This document shows positions 59,933-64,000 of a DNA stretch of 64,000 nt, piece by piece. The notes under the pieces were generated by a model. That model had not been told where the DNA came from. It did no database searches and saw only the letters and a program-made list of their open reading frames with translations. How positions within the stretch are numbered: position 1 is the first letter of the stretch; every line of letters begins with the position of its first letter. The position numbers were made by a program, and so were the translations under genes. The DNA comes from Alistipes sp. (lineage in GTDB: Bacteria; Bacteroidota; Bacteroidia; Bacteroidales; Rikenellaceae), in contig JAHHQN010000005.1 of NCBI GenBank assembly GCA_020026375.1, positions 1-64,000 on the forward strand, given 5' to 3'.

Positions 59933-60469
59933 ATGAGAAAAACAATATACGGTCTGCTGACGGGTCTTCTGTGTCTGACGGCCGCAGCCTGCACCGAGGA
60001 TTCCGACATCTTCTACACCACCACACGCCACATCACCCGTGTGGAGGCCAAGGTCACGCTCGCCGACTCCAAACCCGAACCCAAACCCGGCCCCAAACCC
60101 GAACCGTCGGCCGCCGAAGGGGAGACGCAGGGCGACAATCCCCTTGTGGCACAAATCCGCGAGGAGCTGCTGGCCAAGTCGCCGGCCGTGGAGGGCGACA
60201 CCTACACCTTCAGTTTCATGGTCTACAATGCCGGCATACTGCTTCTGCAATCGGGAGAACAGACCACCGAGGGACGTTTCACGAAAGTCCCCGGCTCCGA
60301 TGAAATCGGATTTCTCTTCGGCGAGGAGTACCACATCGCGCAGGTCACCTCACCCGTCGACGAGCAGACTCCCGGCGAACTCTACACCTTCGACTTCACG
60401 AAGGAGTATCAGCAGCTCTACCCCGATGCGAAAATCGTAGAGGCCAAACGTCTGGAATACGTTGAATAA
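59933..60469 (+). CDS. Putative lipoprotein, function unknown
   Basis: A 178-residue protein with a lipoprotein signal (RKTIYGLLTGLLCLTAAAC, Cys at residue 20) and a Pro/Lys-rich linker (SKPEPKPGPKPEPSA). The remainder is a compact beta-rich domain (GDTYTFSFMVYNAGILLLQS, EIGFLFGEEYHIAQV). No family recognised. The ATG at 59933 is 4 bp after rseP and gives the signal peptide. It lies within the dxr-rseP-radA transcript. Confidence 0.8.
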   Translation: MRKTIYGLLTGLLCLTAAACTEDSDIFYTTTRHITRVEAKVTLADSKPEPKPGPKPEPSAAEGETQGDNPLVAQIREELLAKSPAVEGDTYTFSFMVYNAGILLLQSGEQTTEGRFTKVPGSDEIGFLFGEEYHIAQVTSPVDEQTPGELYTFDFTKEYQQLYPDAKIVEAKRLEYVE

Positions 60470-60478
60470 CCTTCGGTC

Positions 60479-61849
60479 ATGGCAAAAGTAAAGAAAGCAT
60501 TTTTCTGCCGCAGCTGCGGATTCGAAGCCCCCAAATGGCTGGGCAAATGCCCCTCGTGCGGCGAATGGAACACCTTTACCGAGGAAATCATCGCCAAGGA
60601 GAGCAGTTCCACGCCATCGGTGACGCTGGCCGGCATCATGCCGGCGGTGAAGCCCCTAAAGATTGGCGACATTCACGAGGAGAACCGCAAGCGCATCGAT
60701 TTGGGCAACAGCGAGGTGAACCGCGTGCTGGGCGGCGGCATGGTCCCCGGCTCGCTCATTCTTCTGGGCGGTGAACCGGGCATCGGCAAGTCGACCCTCT
60801 CGCTGCAGATTGCACTGGCGGCCAATTCACTCAAGACGCTCTATGTGTCGGGCGAGGAGTCGGCCGAGCAAATCAAGATGCGCGCCGCACGCATCGGCAT
60901 CGGCAACGAGGAGTGTCTGATTTACCCCGAGACACTGCTCGAAAACATCGTCAGACAGATTACCGAACAACACCCCGACGTAGTCATCATCGACTCCATA
61001 CAGACCATCTTCACCGAGATGATAGAGTCGGCCGCCGGCAGTGTCTCCCAAATCAGGGAGTGCGCCGCCACCCTGCTCAAGTATGCCAAAACCACCGGCA
61101 CCTCCATCATCATCATCGGCCACATCACCAAGGACGGCACCATCGCCGGTCCCAAGATTTTGGAACATATCGTCGATGTGGTGCTGCAGTTCGAGGGCGA
61201 CAACAACAACATCTACCGCATCTTGCGCGGTATAAAGAACCGTTTTGGCGCGACCTTCGAAATCGGTGTGTTCGAGATGCTCGACAACGGACTGCGAAGC
61301 GTCGACAACCCCTCGGAGATACTCCTCACCCACTACGAAGAGCCGTTGAGCGGCATCGCCGTGGGTGCGGCGGCCGACGGTGTGCGCCCCTATCTGATTG
61401 AGGTGCAGGCACTGGTCGGCGGTGCGGCCTACGGTACTCCCCAGCGCACGGCCACAGGATTCGACACACGACGCATGAACATGCTGCTGGCCGTACTCGA
61501 GAAGCGTGTGGGCATGAAGATGTTTCAGAAGGACGTGTTCCTCAACTTCGCGGGAGGTTTCAAGGTGGCCGACCCCGGTCTCGATTTGGCGGTGGTGGCA
61601 GCCGTCATCTCCTCCTATTACGACCGTCCCATTCTTGACGGGGTGTGCTGTGCCGGAGAAATCGGTCTGTCGGGCGAGATACGTCCTGCACCACGCACCG
61701 AGCAGCGCATCAGCGAGGCGGCACGTCTGGGCTTCAAACGCATCATCGTGTCAGGCTACCTGCCCAAAGACATCAAGAAGCCCAAGGGCATAGCACTCAT
61801 CACCATCAACAGTGTCGACCAGCTGCCCAAGGCCCTCTTCATGGAATAG
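60479..61849 (+). CDS. radA: DNA repair protein RadA
   Basis: A 456-residue branch-migration ATPase of recombination. N-terminal C4 zinc finger CRSCGFEAPKWLGKCPSCGEWN (residues 11-32), RecA-like core with Walker A ILLGGEPGIGKSTLSLQIA near residue 96 and Walker B VVIIDSIQT, the RadA-specific RGIKNRFGATFEIGVFEM (KNRFG), and a C-terminal Lon-protease-like domain (KDVFLNFAGGFKVADPGLDLAVVAAVISS). Full length. Confidence 0.97.
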   Translation: MAKVKKAFFCRSCGFEAPKWLGKCPSCGEWNTFTEEIIAKESSSTPSVTLAGIMPAVKPLKIGDIHEENRKRIDLGNSEVNRVLGGGMVPGSLILLGGEPGIGKSTLSLQIALAANSLKTLYVSGEESAEQIKMRAARIGIGNEECLIYPETLLENIVRQITEQHPDVVIIDSIQTIFTEMIESAAGSVSQIRECAATLLKYAKTTGTSIIIIGHITKDGTIAGPKILEHIVDVVLQFEGDNNNIYRILRGIKNRFGATFEIGVFEMLDNGLRSVDNPSEILLTHYEEPLSGIAVGAAADGVRPYLIEVQALVGGAAYGTPQRTATGFDTRRMNMLLAVLEKRVGMKMFQKDVFLNFAGGFKVADPGLDLAVVAAVISSYYDRPILDGVCCAGEIGLSGEIRPAPRTEQRISEAARLGFKRIIVSGYLPKDIKKPKGIALITINSVDQLPKALFME

Positions 61850-61915
61850 ACGTTCGGCAGGGGAAGCAGGCCTCTCCGCCCCACCCTGCCGAAAAGGAAT
61901 ATAAGGTATATCAGC

Positions 61916-61953
61916 AAAAAAGCGTTGCTTCCCGAGAGGAAGCAACGCTTTTT
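61916..61953. terminator. Bidirectional terminator after radA
   Basis: AAAAAGCGTTGCTTCC pairs with GGAAGCAACGCTTTTT across a 5-nt loop, between radA and the converging DNA alkylation repair gene. Confidence 0.9.
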
Positions 61954-61989
61954 CCATATCCTTCACGCCCCTTTCGGGCGGTACGTCGG

Positions 61990-62691
61990 CTATAACTTCG
62001 CGTCCAGCCGCCACGACAACTCGTCATAGACCAGTGTCGAGGTGCGGAGACGCTCCGAAGCGGTCAGCAGGTCAATAATCTCCTGTCGGTTCTCCTCGCT
62101 CTTGAGACCGAGGTTGGAGAGCAACGCCACCGCTCCCACCGCCACAAGATGTGCCGCCGCGGAGGGAGAAATTCCCCCGTCGGAGGTCGCCGCCGCATCG
62201 GCAGCCAGCGCATCGAAGCGCACGACCGCCTGCCAGCAGCTGGCAATCCACTCTCTGCGCGGCTCGGCCACACGCGCGGCAGCCATCAGCACGGCATAGA
62301 CACGCAACACCTGCTCACCCGACACCCACTCGTCGAAGAGTCGGTCGAGCGCAGGCACATGACGCAGAAGGGCGAAGGCAATCTCCTCGGCCGCCTCGGA
62401 GTTGATGACCGCATCACCCCACAAATCGAACTCCTCGCAGGTGATTTTGTCGGGTTCGGCCAAATAAAACGCCGCCAGACGCAGCTCGCGCACCTGCTGG
62501 CAGAGGAGGAACTTGGCAAACTCGTGGTCCTTCTCCTCACCGCGCGCGATGGCACGCACGGTGGGCAGACTCACTCCGTAGTTGAGACCGTAGGGCGCAC
62601 CGTAGAAACGCATGTCGTCGGCTACGGCACCGTTGCGCTCGCGACGCATGGCCGCCATGAGCGGCACCATTTTAGATGTATAGTCCGTCAT
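61990..62691 (-). CDS. AlkD-like DNA alkylation repair protein (HEAT repeats)
   Basis: A 233-residue all-helical protein with the fold of AlkD-type DNA glycosylases: YGAPYGLNYGVSLPTVRAIAR near residue 30, FLLCQQVRELRLAAFYLAEPD, then CEEFDLWGDAVINSEAAEEIAFALLRHVP. The aromatic and acidic catalytic positions of AlkD cannot be confirmed by eye, so glycosylase activity is not assured. It is 2 bp downstream of the DUF4831 gene, presumably one operon. Confidence 0.78.
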   Translation of the reverse strand: MTDYTSKMVPLMAAMRRERNGAVADDMRFYGAPYGLNYGVSLPTVRAIARGEEKDHEFAKFLLCQQVRELRLAAFYLAEPDKITCEEFDLWGDAVINSEAAEEIAFALLRHVPALDRLFDEWVSGEQVLRVYAVLMAAARVAEPRREWIASCWQAVVRFDALAADAAATSDGGISPSAAAHLVAVGAVALLSNLGLKSEENRQEIIDLLTASERLRTSTLVYDELSWRLDAKL

Positions 62692-62693
62692 CG

Positions 62694-63593
62694 TTACTTA
62701 CCGCTGTTGACCTGTGCCACCTTCACATTGCGGCCGTATTCGAAAATGGGAAGCGACTTGCCGCCGAACTCCTTGCCGCCGCTCAGCACACGGCACACCG
62801 AGGGAGCTGCTACACGGCAGGTGATGACATTGCGCTCCTTGGGGTCGGCCTCCGAAGGAACCTGTCCCACGGCCGACGGCTCAATCTGGAGAACCACCAT
62901 GTCGCCCGACAAATCGTTCTCGGGGAGCAGACCTGCCGAGGCGGAGAAGCGTGCCACGACATACTGTTTCTTGTCGGCCTCGGGGCATACCTCATAACGC
63001 GAAGTGGAGGTGCGCACCACACGCTTGCCGAGGAACAGTTCGAGATAACCCTGCTCGAGACGCGCAATCTCGTCGAGGGCAGCCTTCAGACCTTCGCCAA
63101 AGACATTCTCGCCGGCCTCACCCGTGATGAGTTCCATACGGTGGTGGCGCAACGAGTAGATGGTGGTCGCAGCATCGCGTGCCGCGTCCTCCAGCGCCAG
63201 GACACTCATCGACTGCTTGTCGACCTGCATGTGGGGGAAATCCTCACCACACACGGCATGCTGTGTCACCTCGATTTCCGGGGCATGGGGGGCGGCAGCC
63301 GTGTAGTAGTTCTTGCCGTCGGCCAGCGACACCGAGGCGTTGACAATCTCCGAAGTGAGCTTGTCGGTCAGCGGTGCGCGCACACCGAGGAACTTCTGGG
63401 CGTAGCGTGCATAAGGACCGGCCACGATTTTCTCCGTGCGTGTGGTGATGTCGACCGCCAGCACGGTCTTGGGATTGGAAACCACCACCGAACCTGACTC
63501 ATTGACTGCACACAGCGGTGCGATATAGGGATTTTGAGCGGTAGCCGACACTCCCGATACGAGAAGTGCGAGGGCAAGAAGTTTGAATTTCAT
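62694..63593 (-). CDS. DUF4831 family exported protein
   Basis: A 299-residue protein with a signal peptide (KFKLLALALLVSGVSATAQ). The mature part (VVVSNPKTVLAVDITTRTEKIVAGPYARYAQKFLGV near residue 36, then RHHRMELITGEAGENVFGEGLKAALDEIARLEQGYLELFLGK near 150) matches the Bacteroidetes DUF4831 family, whose function is unknown. The product is probably periplasmic. First gene of a two-gene unit with the alkylation repair homologue. Confidence 0.85.
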   Translation of the reverse strand: MKFKLLALALLVSGVSATAQNPYIAPLCAVNESGSVVVSNPKTVLAVDITTRTEKIVAGPYARYAQKFLGVRAPLTDKLTSEIVNASVSLADGKNYYTAAAPHAPEIEVTQHAVCGEDFPHMQVDKQSMSVLALEDAARDAATTIYSLRHHRMELITGEAGENVFGEGLKAALDEIARLEQGYLELFLGKRVVRTSTSRYEVCPEADKKQYVVARFSASAGLLPENDLSGDMVVLQIEPSAVGQVPSEADPKERNVITCRVAAPSVCRVLSGGKEFGGKSLPIFEYGRNVKVAQVNSGK

Positions 63594-63652
63594 ATTCGTA
63601 ATTTTTTGATTTGTCTGAAATTTCGGGTCTGCCCACAGGGGCTGGCCTCTTG

Positions 63653-63660
63653 CAAAAATA
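63653..63660 (-). promoter_or_regulatory. -7 box TATTTTTG for the DUF4831 gene
   Basis: Minus-strand TAnnTTTG match 59 bp upstream of the start. Confidence 0.5.
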
Positions 63661-63721
63661 AGCCGTAAAAATCAAATATTCAAATCCCCGACGACGGTTT
63701 TTTGACATCGGGGGCGAAAAA

Positions 63722-64000
63722 TCAATCAAATTTGAGGTAGAAATCGCGTGTGAGTGCCTTGTACTCCTCGGTGTAGCACTCGTGTTCTCCGGTGCCGATG
63801 ACCAGCTCGTCACGCACGAAATCGGCAGAGGGCGACGACGCATCGAGGCGCGCAAACTCCATCAACACACGTTTGGCACCGCGTCGCGGCGTGGTCTTCA
63901 CCTCGGTGCAGCGCACCGGATTGAGGAAACTCAGGGCGGTCTTCACGAACTTGCGCCCCTCATTCACGGGCAGCACCACCGCAAACCGTCCTTCGGGCGA
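63722..64000 (-). CDS. tRNA1(Val) (adenine(37)-N6)-methyltransferase, C-terminal part
   Basis: Ninety-two residues plus stop, open to the window edge. The visible part reads RFAVVLPVNEGRKFVKTALS and continues through NPVRCTEVKTTPRRGAKRVLMEFA to YTEEYKALTRDFYLKF, the C-terminal end of TrmN6 (YfiC)-type methyltransferases, including their characteristic ending. The catalytic NPPY and SAM-binding motifs lie beyond the window. Confidence 0.85.
   Translation of the reverse strand, partial: SPEGRFAVVLPVNEGRKFVKTALSFLNPVRCTEVKTTPRRGAKRVLMEFARLDASSPSADFVRDELVIGTGEHECYTEEYKALTRDFYLKFD

Overview
The window is chromosomal DNA from a member of the Bacteroidales. The evidence is the Bacteroidetes promoter core TAnnTTTG (often TATCTTTG) in front of many genes, the lack of clear Shine-Dalgarno sites, outer-membrane beta-barrel and TonB-dependent receptors with carboxypeptidase-like plugs, SCG-type lipoprotein signals, and typical Bacteroidetes gene pairs such as a pRiA4b ORF-3-like gene upstream of miaA. 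The genus cannot be fixed from the sequence. Most of the window is GC-rich and densely packed; roughly 3.0-12.9 kb is visibly AT-richer and looks acquired.

Layout. 1-2.95 kb: end of a tRNA-Gly, a LuxC-type acyl-CoA reductase, a pRiA4b ORF-3-like gene, miaA and tRNA-Leu(UAA). 2.95-17.7 kb: an accessory, partly decayed region. It holds a frameshifted leucine-rich-repeat gene; a leftward operon of a WYL-domain regulator, two DUF262 (GmrSD-type) proteins and an ABC-type ATPase; a divergent calcineurin-like phosphatase; an AAA+ ATPase; an outer-membrane protein; a fragment of a second AAA+ gene; and an open frame that joins the C-terminal part of a type I restriction subunit HsdR to a MATE transporter lacking its N terminus. 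17.8-26.5 kb: a UvrA-like protein, two nitroreductases, a YbaK deacylase, a ParA-type ATPase with a small partner gene among AT-rich repeats, an acyltransferase and a nucleoside kinase. 26.7-36.3 kb: a glycerophosphodiester/glycerol-3-phosphate regulon (porin, glpQ, glpT, glpC, glpB, glpA) divergent from its DeoR-type regulator. 36.4-64 kb: housekeeping genes, including panB, glnS, a TPP-riboswitch-controlled thiamine receptor and transporter, galM, gltX, ychF, mscL, rsmI, dxr, rseP and radA.

The most unusual structure is at 4.1-12.7 kb. Three promoters (WYL operon, phosphatase, AAA+ ATPase) carry the same 20-bp imperfect dyad, TTGTATCG-N4-ATGAGACA, each exactly 9 bp upstream of a TAnnTTTG box. 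This ties the six genes into one regulon and probably one system, most likely defence, given the DUF262/HNH proteins. Several of its members carry lesions at decisive points: two in-frame stop codons in the WYL gene, a nine-A tract that puts the start codon of the second DUF262 gene out of frame, loss of a metal-ligand histidine in the phosphatase, and an altered P-loop in the AAA+ protein. The locus therefore looks like a recently inactivated, or possibly phase-variable, system.

The glp block reads as a pathway: porin entry, periplasmic GlpQ hydrolysis, GlpT uptake and GlpABC oxidation to dihydroxyacetone phosphate with electrons passed to menaquinone. The TPP riboswitch argues that the adjacent PnuC-family protein carries thiamine (PnuT) rather than nicotinamide riboside.
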